Origin: Planctomicrobium piriforme
Lineage (GTDB): Bacteria > Planctomycetota > Planctomycetia > Planctomycetales > Planctomycetaceae
Length of the DNA: 64,000 nucleotides
NCBI GenBank assembly: GCA_945860955.1
Contig: CAMATH010000033.1
Coordinates: forward strand, 1-64,000
Reading direction: 5' to 3'
The notes below the pieces were generated by a model. That model did no database searches. It had not been told where the DNA came from and saw only the letters and a program-made list of their open reading frames with translations. Both the position numbers and the translations under genes were made by a program. Positions 8,289 to 16,872 of the stretch are shown here, one piece after another. Numbering within the stretch: position 1 is the first letter of the stretch; each line of letters opens with the position of its first letter.

Positions 8289-9722
8289 ATGATTCTCAAG
8301 CAATACTATCTCGGCTGTCTGGCGCACGCGTCCTACCTCATCGCCGATGAACGGACCAAAAAAGCGGTCGTCGTTGATCCGCAACGAGACATCGAACAGT
8401 ACCTGCACGACGCCCAGGCCGGCGGGTACTCGATCCAGTACGTGATTCTGACCCACTTTCACGCCGACTTCCTTGCCGGTCACATCGAGTTGCGAAACCG
8501 CGCGGGAGCCCGGATTGTGATGGGTGCTCGTGCCGAGGCCGAGTTCGACTTTCAAGGAGTCAAGGACGGTGACCGGATCGATCTGGGTGACGTCCGCCTG
8601 CAAATGCTCGAAACCCCGGGACACACACCCGAGGGACTCTCGGTACTGGTGTTTGATCTCACGAAAAGCGACACCCTCCCGCAGGCGGTGCTAACCGGCG
8701 ACACTCTGTTCATCGGCGACGTCGGGCGACCCGACCTGTTGGCCTCGATCGGCGTCACCGCCGACGAACTCGCCGACATGCTCTTTCATTCGCTGCAGAA
8801 ACTTCGCGACCTGCCTGACTCGACTCTCGTTTATCCCGCGAACGGTGCCGGCTCAATGTGCGGCAAGAACCTGAGCAAGGAAACCGTCTCGACCATTGGC
8901 GAACAAAAGCAGTTCAACTATGCCCTGCAGCCGATGAGTCTCGACGACTTCAAGCGTCTGGTCACCGCCGACCAACCCGAAGCTCCCGAGTACTTCGTCT
9001 ACGACGCGATCAAGAATCGGCAAGAGCGCCCCGATCTCGCGACCACGCTCCAAACGTCCTTGCAGGCGCTGTCGCTCGACGACGTCACTCGGCTGAAAAA
9101 CCAGGGGGCTCAACTGGTCGACGTTCGCGAAGCGGCCGACTTCGAGGGGGCGCATCTGGCGGGTTCGATCAACATCGGCCTCAAGGGGAAGTACGCCACT
9201 TGGTGCGGTTCGATACTCAGTCATGATCAGCCGATTGTTGTGATCGCCGACCCGGGGAGTGAAGAAGAAGCGGTGATGCGACTGGGACGGATCGGTTTCG
9301 ACAACGTCAGCGGCTACCTCCGAGAGGGAATGCAGGCGTTGGACTCGCATCCGGAGTCGATTCGCACAATCCCGCGGATCACGGCACAGGCGCTGTCCGA
9401 CCGGCTGGCCGAGTCGGATCCTCCATTCGTGCTGGACGTTCGGTCCGAGAAGGAATGGCAGGCGGGACACGTCGTCGGTAGCCACAACATTCCGCTCACG
9501 CATCTCCGTGAACGTCTGGCCGAAGTCCCGGCGGATCGTCCCGTCGTGGTCCACTGTGAAGGGGGATATCGCTCGGCGATCGCCAGTAGCCTGCTGTCAA
9601 CAGCGGGACGATCGAACCTGCAGGATCTGGTCGGTGGGATCAAGGCTTGGGGGGCCTCGAAGTTGCCGACCGAGTCAGCCGGGACCGAAGCCCCGGTCTG
9701 CGCGACCTCGTGCAAAATCTAG
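8289..9722 (+). CDS. MBL-fold persulfide dioxygenase fused to two rhodanese domains
   Basis: 477 aa. Residues 1-240 are a metallo-beta-lactamase fold of the ETHE1/persulfide dioxygenase group: THFHADFLAGH (55-65), PGHTPEG and TGDTLFIGDVGRPDL. It should oxidise glutathione persulfide (or another low-molecular persulfide) to sulfite with Fe(II). A first rhodanese domain (about 265-355) has Asp in VVIADPG where the catalytic cysteine belongs, so it is inactive as a sulfurtransferase. The second (about 372-460) is complete, HCEGGYRS with Cys423. The tail has two more Cys (CATSC). Such fusions (BlhlikeCstB/PRF types) couple oxidation to sulfur transfer. It is 57 nt downstream of the rhodanese gene, probably one operon. 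Confidence 0.88.
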   Translation: MILKQYYLGCLAHASYLIADERTKKAVVVDPQRDIEQYLHDAQAGGYSIQYVILTHFHADFLAGHIELRNRAGARIVMGARAEAEFDFQGVKDGDRIDLGDVRLQMLETPGHTPEGLSVLVFDLTKSDTLPQAVLTGDTLFIGDVGRPDLLASIGVTADELADMLFHSLQKLRDLPDSTLVYPANGAGSMCGKNLSKETVSTIGEQKQFNYALQPMSLDDFKRLVTADQPEAPEYFVYDAIKNRQERPDLATTLQTSLQALSLDDVTRLKNQGAQLVDVREAADFEGAHLAGSINIGLKGKYATWCGSILSHDQPIVVIADPGSEEEAVMRLGRIGFDNVSGYLREGMQALDSHPESIRTIPRITAQALSDRLAESDPPFVLDVRSEKEWQAGHVVGSHNIPLTHLRERLAEVPADRPVVVHCEGGYRSAIASSLLSTAGRSNLQDLVGGIKAWGASKLPTESAGTEAPVCATSCKI

Positions 9723-9753
9723 TGAAATCGTACCTACGAGAAGGATCGCCCCC

Positions 9754-10572
9754 ATGCCGGCACTCAGTCTGTTTTTCGGTGCGGTGGTCGGCCTCTCGCT
9801 GGGACTGACCGGCGGTGGAGGCGCGATTTTCGCGGTTCCGCTTTTGGTCTACGGCCTGTCGGTTCCCATGCGCGAAGCGGTCGCGATCTCACTGGCCGCC
9901 GTGGGTGCGACTTCGTTTGTTGGCTTTCTGCATCGCTGGAAACTGGGGCAGGTCGAGATTCGGACCGGCCTGTTGTTTGCCGCGGCGGGAATGCTGGGCG
10001 CTCCCCTTGGCACGTGGATCGCCGGCCAGATCCCCGAAGCGCTGCTTCTCATGCTCTTCGCCGGGTTGATGATTGTGGTCGCACTTCGACTCTGGCAACA
10101 GGCGTCGGGTCCGGTTGCCCAGACAATCGCGTGCCCGATTCCCGACGAACGCGATGGTCCCACCTGTCAACGAGACGCCTCGGGGGCGCTGCGACTGAAT
10201 TCCCGCTGCGCGATGCTGCTGTTTTTTGTGGGGATTTTGACCGGCGTGTTGTCGGGGCTGTTCGGCGTCGGCGGCGGATTCGTGATTGTTCCCGCACTGG
10301 TTCTGTTCAGCGGGATGTCGATTCATCGAGCGGTCGGCACCTCGCTGATGGTGATCGCACTCGTCAGCGTTTCTGGCATCGCGTCGCAGGTGTGGGCCGG
10401 TCGGGTGATTCCGCCGACCATGACCGCCCTGTTTGTCGTCGGTGGGATCGCGGGTCTGTTCGCGGGCCAGCAGATTGGCCGCCGGTTGTCTGGGCCTGCC
10501 CTTCAAAGAGTATTCGTCGTCGCCATCCTCGCGGTGGCGGCCTTCGTGATCGTTCGGAACCTCTCTGCCTGA
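9754..10572 (+). CDS. TauE/SafE (TSUP) family sulfur-compound permease
   Basis: 272 aa; AAGGA before ATG 9754. Two homologous halves each begin with a glycine-rich loop: GLTGGGG (about 14-20) and GLFGVGGG in the second half, the hallmark of the TSUP family. About eight hydrophobic segments. Between the halves lies a cytosolic loop of about 25 residues (SGPVAQTIACPIP...). Family members export sulfite or sulfoacetate, or import thiosulfate. Next to a sulfite-producing persulfide dioxygenase, sulfite export is the best guess. 31 nt downstream of that gene. Confidence 0.85.
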   Translation: MPALSLFFGAVVGLSLGLTGGGGAIFAVPLLVYGLSVPMREAVAISLAAVGATSFVGFLHRWKLGQVEIRTGLLFAAAGMLGAPLGTWIAGQIPEALLLMLFAGLMIVVALRLWQQASGPVAQTIACPIPDERDGPTCQRDASGALRLNSRCAMLLFFVGILTGVLSGLFGVGGGFVIVPALVLFSGMSIHRAVGTSLMVIALVSVSGIASQVWAGRVIPPTMTALFVVGGIAGLFAGQQIGRRLSGPALQRVFVVAILAVAAFVIVRNLSA

Positions 10573-10655
10573 GGGCAGCTTCGGCAGCTTCAATATGTCT
10601 GCCACGACGCAACAATGAATTCAACTTGTGACTCTCACACGAAAGACATCTCCTC

Positions 10656-11822
10656 ATGTTCCGACTTCCGAAATTGACACTTCTGTTGTCGCTTACCGTT
10701 TTGACTGGCACCGTCGCTTTGGCTCAGGAAAAGAGTTTGAAGCCCGGGATCAACGATTCCTTTCGGGACCCCGACGTCAAAGAATTCCTGGGCCGGTTCG
10801 AGGTTGAGAGCCGCGAGGTCTTCACCCGCCGCAAAGAAATTGTGGCGGCCTGCAAGATTCAGCCCGGACAGATTGTGGCCGACATTGGAGCGGGAACCGG
10901 GCTCTTCACACAGATGTTCTCCGAAGCAGTGGGAAAAGAGGGACGGGTTGTCGCCGTTGACATCGCGCAGAAATTCCTCGATCACATCGCAGCGACCAGC
11001 CGTGAAGCGGGACGCCGGAATGTGGAGACGCTGCTTTGCAAGCCCGACTCGACCGAACTGCCCCCAGAGTCGGTGGATGTCGCGTTCATCTGCGACACAT
11101 ACCACCACTTTGAGTTTCCGTTGAAAACCATGACCTCGGTGCGTCGCGCTCTAAAACCGGGCGGGCGGGTGATCATCGTGGACTTTCGCCGCGTCGAAGG
11201 GAAGAGTACGGACTGGGTGCTGAATCATGTGCGCGCCGGCCAGGAGGTTGTTGAGGCGGAGATCGTGGAATCGGGATTCCAAAAGACCGCGGAAGACAAA
11301 GAACTGCTGAAGGAAAACTACTTCGTTGCCTTCGAAAAGCCCGCAAAACCGAAACTTGAATTCCCGATCATTCCCAAAAACGGTGGGGTGCTGCACCGGC
11401 CGAACGCGGTCGAACAGCCGCGATCGGGGGCTCGGGTTGTCTTCGACACGACGGCCGATTCCAAACCGACCGACGTCAACAAAGGACTCGAACGGGCGGC
11501 GCGACTCTTGAATCTGTACGGAGTCGCGGGCCTGAAAGCCCAAGATGTCAAGATCGCCATCGTACTCCATGGAGATGCGACGAAAGCGGTTTTGAACGAC
11601 GCCGCCTACAAATCGCGGTGTGGAGCGGATGAGAATCCGAATCTGCCGTTGATTCGCGAACTGCAACAGGCGGGGGTGGACGTGTTCGTTTGCGGCCAGG
11701 CGCTCAGCTACAAGGGATTCGCTGATGCGGAGGTCGCCGAGGGAATTCCGATCGCCGCAGCCGCACTGACAGTGGTGATCAACCGGCAGTCAGAAGGCTA
11801 CAGCTACTTTCCAGTCCCGTAA
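10656..11822 (+). CDS. Exported SAM-methyltransferase fold fused to DsrE-like domain
   Basis: 388 aa. Residues 1-23 are a clear signal peptide ending ALA-Q. Residues 60-225 are a class I methyltransferase (motif I VADIGAGTG 74-82, acidic post-I loop VVAVD 98-102, DTYHHF 147-152, PGGRVIIVDF 168-177). Residues 255-388 resemble the DsrE/F family (HGDAT 305-309, FVCGQAL with Cys346, then a Gly/Ala helix). The pairing of these folds with an export signal is odd, because SAM is not normally available outside the cytoplasm. Either SAM is supplied there, the signal is retained as an anchor with the domain inside, or the fold binds something else. 83 nt after the permease; last gene of the sulfur cluster. 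Confidence 0.8.
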   Translation: MFRLPKLTLLLSLTVLTGTVALAQEKSLKPGINDSFRDPDVKEFLGRFEVESREVFTRRKEIVAACKIQPGQIVADIGAGTGLFTQMFSEAVGKEGRVVAVDIAQKFLDHIAATSREAGRRNVETLLCKPDSTELPPESVDVAFICDTYHHFEFPLKTMTSVRRALKPGGRVIIVDFRRVEGKSTDWVLNHVRAGQEVVEAEIVESGFQKTAEDKELLKENYFVAFEKPAKPKLEFPIIPKNGGVLHRPNAVEQPRSGARVVFDTTADSKPTDVNKGLERAARLLNLYGVAGLKAQDVKIAIVLHGDATKAVLNDAAYKSRCGADENPNLPLIRELQQAGVDVFVCGQALSYKGFADAEVAEGIPIAAAALTVVINRQSEGYSYFPVP

Positions 11823-11857
11823 TCGCAGCGGAGGCAGGAACGTTTGGTTCCGGAATC

Positions 11858-12346
11858 CTATTTCGCAGGTGCGCCAGTTGCATTCGCGAATCCGGGGCGG
11901 TCCATCGAGATCACCTCGGCGTCCGGTGGGAACTTGACCTCCTCCTTTTTCACCCGTCCGTGAAGCCAGAGATCAATCCGCACGCGGCGGGGATCGAGCC
12001 GTTCTCCGAACACCCGCGCGGCTGGTCCCGTCGTCACGGACCAGTCGGCTGGTCTCTCGCGATCCGTTTTGTCCCAGGGTGATTTCGCCCGACCGGCTCC
12101 TGAATGCACCACAATCTGCACCTTGTGCCCGTGTCGCTTCACCAGCTCCGCCGCGAATTTGTTGAATTCGTCCGCATTCCCCGTGTGGTAGAAGACATCC
12201 GATTCATTGATGAAGTAGCCGTGGACGCAGCTTGCCCCCTGGGACTCCAGCATCTGCCGGGGATGTTCCCCTCCCAAACCGAACGCCTCCTGAGACCCTC
12301 GGGTGGCCAGCAACAGCGCCGCGGCGAAGATTGCGATGCGATTCAT
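11858..12346 (-). CDS. Small exported hypothetical protein
   Basis: 162 aa; GAGAGAGA before ATG 12346. Signal peptide (about 1-22). The mature part has one cysteine (SCVHGYF) and alternating helix and strand (FNKFAAELVKRHGHKVQIVVHSG), suggesting an alpha/beta fold, and ends with basic then acidic segments. No family recognised. It converges on the methyltransferase-DsrE gene with 35 nt between stops, so it is not part of that operon but could act in the same compartment. Confidence 0.65.
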   Translation of the reverse strand: MNRIAIFAAALLLATRGSQEAFGLGGEHPRQMLESQGASCVHGYFINESDVFYHTGNADEFNKFAAELVKRHGHKVQIVVHSGAGRAKSPWDKTDRERPADWSVTTGPAARVFGERLDPRRVRIDLWLHGRVKKEEVKFPPDAEVISMDRPGFANATGAPAK

Positions 12347-12667
12347 GACGTCTCTCTCTTTCGTTTGTGTGGTACTCGTGGACAGGTCTGCACGTTAGAC
12401 GTCGGTCGGCAGGCCCTTCTTTGTCACGCCCTTGTAAAACCAACGTGGACACGCCATTCCCTCCACGCCACAGTCGGGAAAGTAGGCGGAATGCTCGTGT
12501 TTGAAAAGTCGTTGTAGAATGCGGGGCGAACTGAGGTCACAGGCCCGCACTGCGGAGCCCTTGTCGCGCCATCAACTGCGCCCAAGTGACTCTCCATTTC
12601 GCATCGCCCGTCAACACCGTCCGCCAGCAAAATACTGGTCGTTCCTCGATTTTCTAAGAACCAATTC
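12347..12667. other. Divergent intergenic region
   Basis: About 320 nt between the small exported protein (minus) and the MBL hydrolase (plus). Promoters for both must lie here, but no hexamer pair with good spacing stands out, and no repeat family member is seen. Confidence 0.3.
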
Positions 12668-13498
12668 ATGCCCGTACGATGGGAAGTGCTCGCCAGCGGA
12701 TCGAGTGGCAACGCCAGTCTGCTGGATCTTGACGGTCGGCGATTATTACTGGACGCGGGACTTTCCCCTTCGAAACTGACCGGACTGTTGGCGGATGTGG
12801 GAGTTGACTGGTCGGGGATCCACGCTCTTTTGCTGACGCATACACATTCCGACCACTGGCATCCGGGCGTTCTGGAAGAGTTGCTGGCCCGTCGGATTCC
12901 GCTGTTTTGTCATTCCGGGCATCGTGCCACCTTGCAGTTGAACGGGCCGGCCTTTGTCCCACTGGCGCTGGGGGGATTGGTTCGGTACTTCGAAGCAAGT
13001 CGACGGTTTTCGCCGATCCCGGGGGTCAATTGCACACCGCATACTGTGCCGCACGATGGGGGGCCGACGTTTGGATTTCGTCTGGAAGGGACGACGGGGG
13101 CTCAACGGGGAGAATGGGCAATCGCTTATGCCGCCGACCTGGGATCCTGGGATCGGGGACTCGCTCCCGCGTTTGCGAATGTCGATGTACTGGCGTTGGA
13201 GTTCAATCACGATCTGGACCTGCAAAAGGGGAGCAAACGCCCTCCCTGGTTGGTCGCGCGGGTGCTGGGAGACCAGGGACACCTCTCGAACCATCAGGGA
13301 GCCCGGCTGCTGAAAGAATGTATCCATCACTCCCGGCCCGACCGGCTAAAACACGTGGTTCAGCTTCACGTCAGCCAGGAGTGCAATCGGACCGAGTTGG
13401 CCGCCGACGTGGCGCGGGCGATTTTGGAGGAGTTTCAGGTCGGTGCCGAATTACACACAACCATTCAGGGGGTCCGCGGCCCGTCGATTGAACTTTGA
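12668..13498 (+). CDS. MBL-fold metallohydrolase (YycJ/WalJ-like)
   Basis: 276 aa, cytoplasmic. Begins with the LASGSSGNA signature of the YycJ/WalJ group, followed by the metal motif THTHSDHWHPG (57-67; His58, His60, Asp62, His63). Further ligands are likely in NCTPHTVPHDGG and YAADLGSWD, and HVSQECN lies near the end. Members are nuclease-like or of unknown hydrolase activity; WalJ is linked to cell-wall regulation in Firmicutes, which need not apply here. No signal peptide. Free-standing transcription unit. Confidence 0.85.
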   Translation: MPVRWEVLASGSSGNASLLDLDGRRLLLDAGLSPSKLTGLLADVGVDWSGIHALLLTHTHSDHWHPGVLEELLARRIPLFCHSGHRATLQLNGPAFVPLALGGLVRYFEASRRFSPIPGVNCTPHTVPHDGGPTFGFRLEGTTGAQRGEWAIAYAADLGSWDRGLAPAFANVDVLALEFNHDLDLQKGSKRPPWLVARVLGDQGHLSNHQGARLLKECIHHSRPDRLKHVVQLHVSQECNRTELAADVARAILEEFQVGAELHTTIQGVRGPSIEL

Positions 13499-13644
13499 GT
13501 GCGGGACGAAATCGTGACATTGCACCTGATTCGGACGGGGCCTTCGGCAAGCCTGATGGCGGCTGGTGATGGCGACGGCCCCATCCGCCTTGGGGTCTGG
13601 GGGCGCGAATCGTCTGATTCGACGCCGTGCGGAATATAAAACTC

Positions 13645-13679
13645 ACGCTACGCCCCGTAGCGTGGAATTCAATCCACGA
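13645..13679. repeat. Two overlapping stem-loops
   Basis: ACGCTAC-GCCCC-GTAGCGT (13645-13663) runs directly into CGTGGA-ATTCAA-TCCACG (13662-13679). The two hairpins share two bases and are mutually competing. They lie about 100 nt before the secreted-protein gene, in a leader of about 290 nt without a gene. Confidence 0.45.
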
Positions 13680-13784
13680 GTCAACACGCCTTTCCCCATT
13701 TCCCGCCACCCGTTAAACTGGGAACGCCGATTCGGGGGGAGCCCCGCTGTTGCCGCAACAGATTTGATTGAAGGAGTCGATTTC

Positions 13785-15650
13785 GTGAGACGGAGCATCA
13801 CTCTGACCGCGTTCGTGGTCGCGTTTTTGTCGACAGCCGCGTTCGCCCAGCCGCCCGCCGCTGCGCCGGCGGGAATCAACACGATCACGGTCGTGCTCCC
13901 CAGCCTGGAGAATTTCTACAGCGATCTCAAGGTTCCTTTCGATCTGGCCGAGGATCCCAAGGGCTACACCACGCTCACCGAGACGCTCGACGTCTTTATC
14001 GTGGGGATCCAGAAGGACAAACCACTGGGGGTTCGGATGATGTCGTCGGCTTCCGGGCTGAATATGACGATGTCGCTCCCGGTGAAAGGTTTGCCAGGGG
14101 CCGCCAAGGCCGATCCGCAGTACCAGAAATTGCTGGAAAATCTGTGGGATCTCGACTTGAAGATGAACCCGCCTCCTTCCCCCGCGATGATTCGTCTGGT
14201 GCCGGCCGCGATTCGAACGAAGACCGTTTCCCTGAGGTTGCAGCCGACCGAAAAACTGATGTTCAGCGGTTTCGATGGCTTTTCCCGTCGTGAAGCCGAT
14301 GTGGTCCATATTGGTAAAGAACTCGCCGACGTGCGGGCACTCAAAGGACCGCTCGCTAATTCCCAGCCCGAGGGGGTGGACTTGGCGATTTCGATCGACG
14401 GGAAATCCCAAAAGCCTGAAGATCGCCTGAAGGCGTTCGACAAAATCCGGAAGGAACTGCTGGGAGCTGCCAAGAAGAAAGAAGGAGAGGCCCAAACCGC
14501 GTTTGATCTGCGTGACGGTTCCTTCAAGCAGGTGGTCGCCGAGCTGGAACGGTTCTACGCCGAGAGTTCGAGCATTGATTTTCTGTGGCGGCTCGACAAC
14601 GAGAAGAAGACAGGCGCACTGGACATTCTGCTGGCGGCACTTCCCAACACCCCGCTGGCGGCGAGCGCGGAACTGGTCAAAAACGAGCCGTCGGCCTACG
14701 CGCTCGTGTCGTCGCAGGGGGCGGCGATCAGCATGACGTCGAAGCTGACCCTCGACCCGCTGCGCAAGGAGCATGCCGCCGAACTGGCGAAACTGGTGAA
14801 AAACCACGTCGAGCAACTGATTGATTCTGACGCGAAAAAAGAGGCGGCTCAAAAGACCGCCGACAAGGATTCGCTGGCGATTCTGTTTGAAGCGATGGCC
14901 GACGTGGCGGAACAAGGGGAATTGACCGGCTGCCTGCGATCTTGGGGGACCGGCAATGGCCACTTCGACACGCTGGGCGCGCTCAAGATTCCCGACACCG
15001 CGAAGTACCTGAAGCTCCTGGAGAAGATCAAGGCGGCCGCTGGTCCAATCACGGTCGAACTCAACGTCGACAAAGTGGGAGAGGTGGAGATCCACAAGAT
15101 TGTTTCACCCGGCGTTCAGGCGAATCTGGCCGAGATCATCGCGGCCGACGGCTCGATCTACATCGGGCTGGGGAATGGCGTGCTGTGGTACGCATCGGGG
15201 GATGGAGTATTGCCCCGGTTGAAGGGGGCGATTGGCGAGGCGGCGGGTGCGCCGACCGACGCCGTCCCCCCGCTGGTGGTTTCGCTGCGGATGGGCCCGC
15301 TGACACAGTTCATCGACAGTTACCGCAAGCGGAATCCGCTGCCGGTGAAAGCGAAGGCCGCCCCGGCTCCGAAAGCCGCCCCGGGCAAGGGTGAGAAGAA
15401 GACCGCGCTTCCCAAAGCGCAACGCGACACGTCGAAGTCTCCTCTCGAACAGGTTTCGACGTTGATGGGCGACATGGATCTGCAAAAGATCGCTTCCAAG
15501 GCGTTCACCAAGGACGACGACCTCATTGAGTTTTCGCTGGGGGACTCTGAGGGCAAAGCGCATGTCGCGGTCAAGTTTGACACGGGACTGTTGCGGTTTG
15601 TGGGGACGGCCGCCTCGAAGTTCGTGAAGGACAATCTGTCGGACGAATGA
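13785..15650 (+). CDS. Large secreted hypothetical protein
   Basis: 621 aa. GTG 13785 is preferred (GAAGGAG 8 nt upstream) because it opens a signal peptide, MRRSIT.. to AFAQ (1-21). The mature protein alternates helices and strands with many Lys/Asp/Glu, no cysteine cluster and no metal motif. A Lys/Ala/Pro-rich stretch (about 510-550) precedes the last domain. Nothing known is recognised. Its stop overlaps the ATG of the following acyl-CoA dehydrogenase-like gene by four bases (ATGA), implying translational coupling with a cytosolic enzyme. Confidence 0.7.
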   Translation: MRRSITLTAFVVAFLSTAAFAQPPAAAPAGINTITVVLPSLENFYSDLKVPFDLAEDPKGYTTLTETLDVFIVGIQKDKPLGVRMMSSASGLNMTMSLPVKGLPGAAKADPQYQKLLENLWDLDLKMNPPPSPAMIRLVPAAIRTKTVSLRLQPTEKLMFSGFDGFSRREADVVHIGKELADVRALKGPLANSQPEGVDLAISIDGKSQKPEDRLKAFDKIRKELLGAAKKKEGEAQTAFDLRDGSFKQVVAELERFYAESSSIDFLWRLDNEKKTGALDILLAALPNTPLAASAELVKNEPSAYALVSSQGAAISMTSKLTLDPLRKEHAAELAKLVKNHVEQLIDSDAKKEAAQKTADKDSLAILFEAMADVAEQGELTGCLRSWGTGNGHFDTLGALKIPDTAKYLKLLEKIKAAAGPITVELNVDKVGEVEIHKIVSPGVQANLAEIIAADGSIYIGLGNGVLWYASGDGVLPRLKGAIGEAAGAPTDAVPPLVVSLRMGPLTQFIDSYRKRNPLPVKAKAAPAPKAAPGKGEKKTALPKAQRDTSKSPLEQVSTLMGDMDLQKIASKAFTKDDDLIEFSLGDSEGKAHVAVKFDTGLLRFVGTAASKFVKDNLSDE

Positions 15651-16735
15651 CATCGGCTGACGCCACCGCGCAACGCGAGATTCAACCGGTCGCCGACCGC
15701 CTGAAAGAAGTGGCGGCCGGCGCTACCGATGAGAACGCCTGGCCGATCCGACAGTTCGATGCGTTGGCTCAGGCGGGAGTGTTGCGCTGGGGACTGCCGG
15801 CGGAGCTGGGCGGTATTGAGGTCAGTTCCCGCGAGATGCTCGGGGGCTACATTGCCCTCTCCCGGGCGTGTCTTACAACGGCATTCATCCTCACCCAACG
15901 GAATGGCGCTTGCCAGCGAATCGCCAATTCGCCCAACGCCGAACTGAGGCAACGCCTGCTCCCGAGACTGGCAGGCAACGAGATCTTCGCGACGGTCGGG
16001 ATTTCCCATCTCACAACCTCACGCCAACATCTTGGCGTGCCAGCGGTGCGGGCAATTCCGACTGACGCAGGATTCGAACTCTCGGGGGAGGTACCGTGGG
16101 TCACTGGAGCGCCACAGGCTGAGTTCATTGTGACGGGGGGCACACTTCCCGACGGTCGACAAATTCTGGCTGCCGTTGAAACGAGTTCGCCGGGCGTCAC
16201 CGTCGCCGCTCCCGTTCGACTGCTGGCACTCTCGGCTTCACAAACTTCCGCGGTGATTCTCGATCGGGTGGTCGCCCGCTCCAGTGACGTGGTTCAACCG
16301 CCGACCGAAAACGTGATGCGGCAGGGACCCAACGTCAGCACCGGATCGCTATCGACATCGGCACTGGCGCTCGGCCACGCGTTGGGGGCGATTGACGCGT
16401 TGGACGAACACGCGGGGCGTCGTGCCGAGCTGGGGGAATTCGCGACTGCGCTACGTCAGGAAGCAATCGTTCTGGAACGGGAACTCCTGGACGCCTCAAG
16501 TGGCGACGCCTGTGGAACCCCGGGAGGGACCAACGAATCATTACGGGCCCGTGCGAATTCGCTGGTCTTGCGGGCCACCCAAGTCTTGCTGGCGGCGACC
16601 AAAGGGGCGGGCTTTGTCGCAGGCAGTTACGCCGAGCGCGCGGTGCGCGAAGCGATGTTCTTTTTGGTGTGGAGTTGTCCGCAGCCGGTCGTCATGGCGA
16701 ATCTGCGGCAGTTGGTCCGGGAGTCCTCGGGATAA
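15647..16735 (+). CDS. Acyl-CoA dehydrogenase-like flavoprotein
   Basis: 362 aa, a little short for the family (about 380-400). N-terminal helical domain with GVLRWGLPAELGGIEVSSREM (about 44-65), the usual acyl-CoA dehydrogenase opening. The middle beta domain has SGEVPWVTGAPQAEFIVTGG, equivalent to the G.K.wit.a..ad strand but with Pro/Trp in place of Lys. The C-terminal helical bundle is shortened and I cannot identify the catalytic glutamate. It may be a degenerate or specialised member, e.g. a DszC/hydroxylase-type flavin monooxygenase component. Start overlaps the upstream stop (ATGA). Confidence 0.7.
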   Translation: MTSADATAQREIQPVADRLKEVAAGATDENAWPIRQFDALAQAGVLRWGLPAELGGIEVSSREMLGGYIALSRACLTTAFILTQRNGACQRIANSPNAELRQRLLPRLAGNEIFATVGISHLTTSRQHLGVPAVRAIPTDAGFELSGEVPWVTGAPQAEFIVTGGTLPDGRQILAAVETSSPGVTVAAPVRLLALSASQTSAVILDRVVARSSDVVQPPTENVMRQGPNVSTGSLSTSALALGHALGAIDALDEHAGRRAELGEFATALRQEAIVLERELLDASSGDACGTPGGTNESLRARANSLVLRATQVLLAATKGAGFVAGSYAERAVREAMFFLVWSCPQPVVMANLRQLVRESSG

Positions 16736-16758
16736 ATGAAAAAAAGTTCACTTCACAC

Positions 16759-16787
16759 TTGAATCCTAAAAAATACACGCGTATACT
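16759..16787 (+). promoter_or_regulatory. Sigma70-like promoter
   Basis: TTGAAT (16759-16764), 17-nt spacer, TATACT (16782-16787). The expected transcription start is at about 16794, immediately before an ATG at 16795. Confidence 0.55.
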
Positions 16788-16794
16788 GAAACGT

Positions 16795-16872
16795 ATGAGT
16801 ACTTCACCGGCGCAGCTCCAAGAGGATTCGAACGCGGTGTCCTATGAATTCACGGGTGATTCACACATCTGA
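16795..16872 (+). CDS. Possible leaderless 25-aa upstream ORF
   Basis: ATG 16795 lies at the predicted transcription start of the promoter at 16759-16787, so it would be leaderless. It encodes 25 residues (MSTSPAQLQEDSNAV...) and overlaps the start of the main gene (ATG 16844) in another frame, ending 26 nt inside it. Overlap of this kind can couple translation. It could equally be chance or the remnant of a frameshifted N-terminus. Low certainty. Confidence 0.3.
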   Translation: MSTSPAQLQEDSNAVSYEFTGDSHI

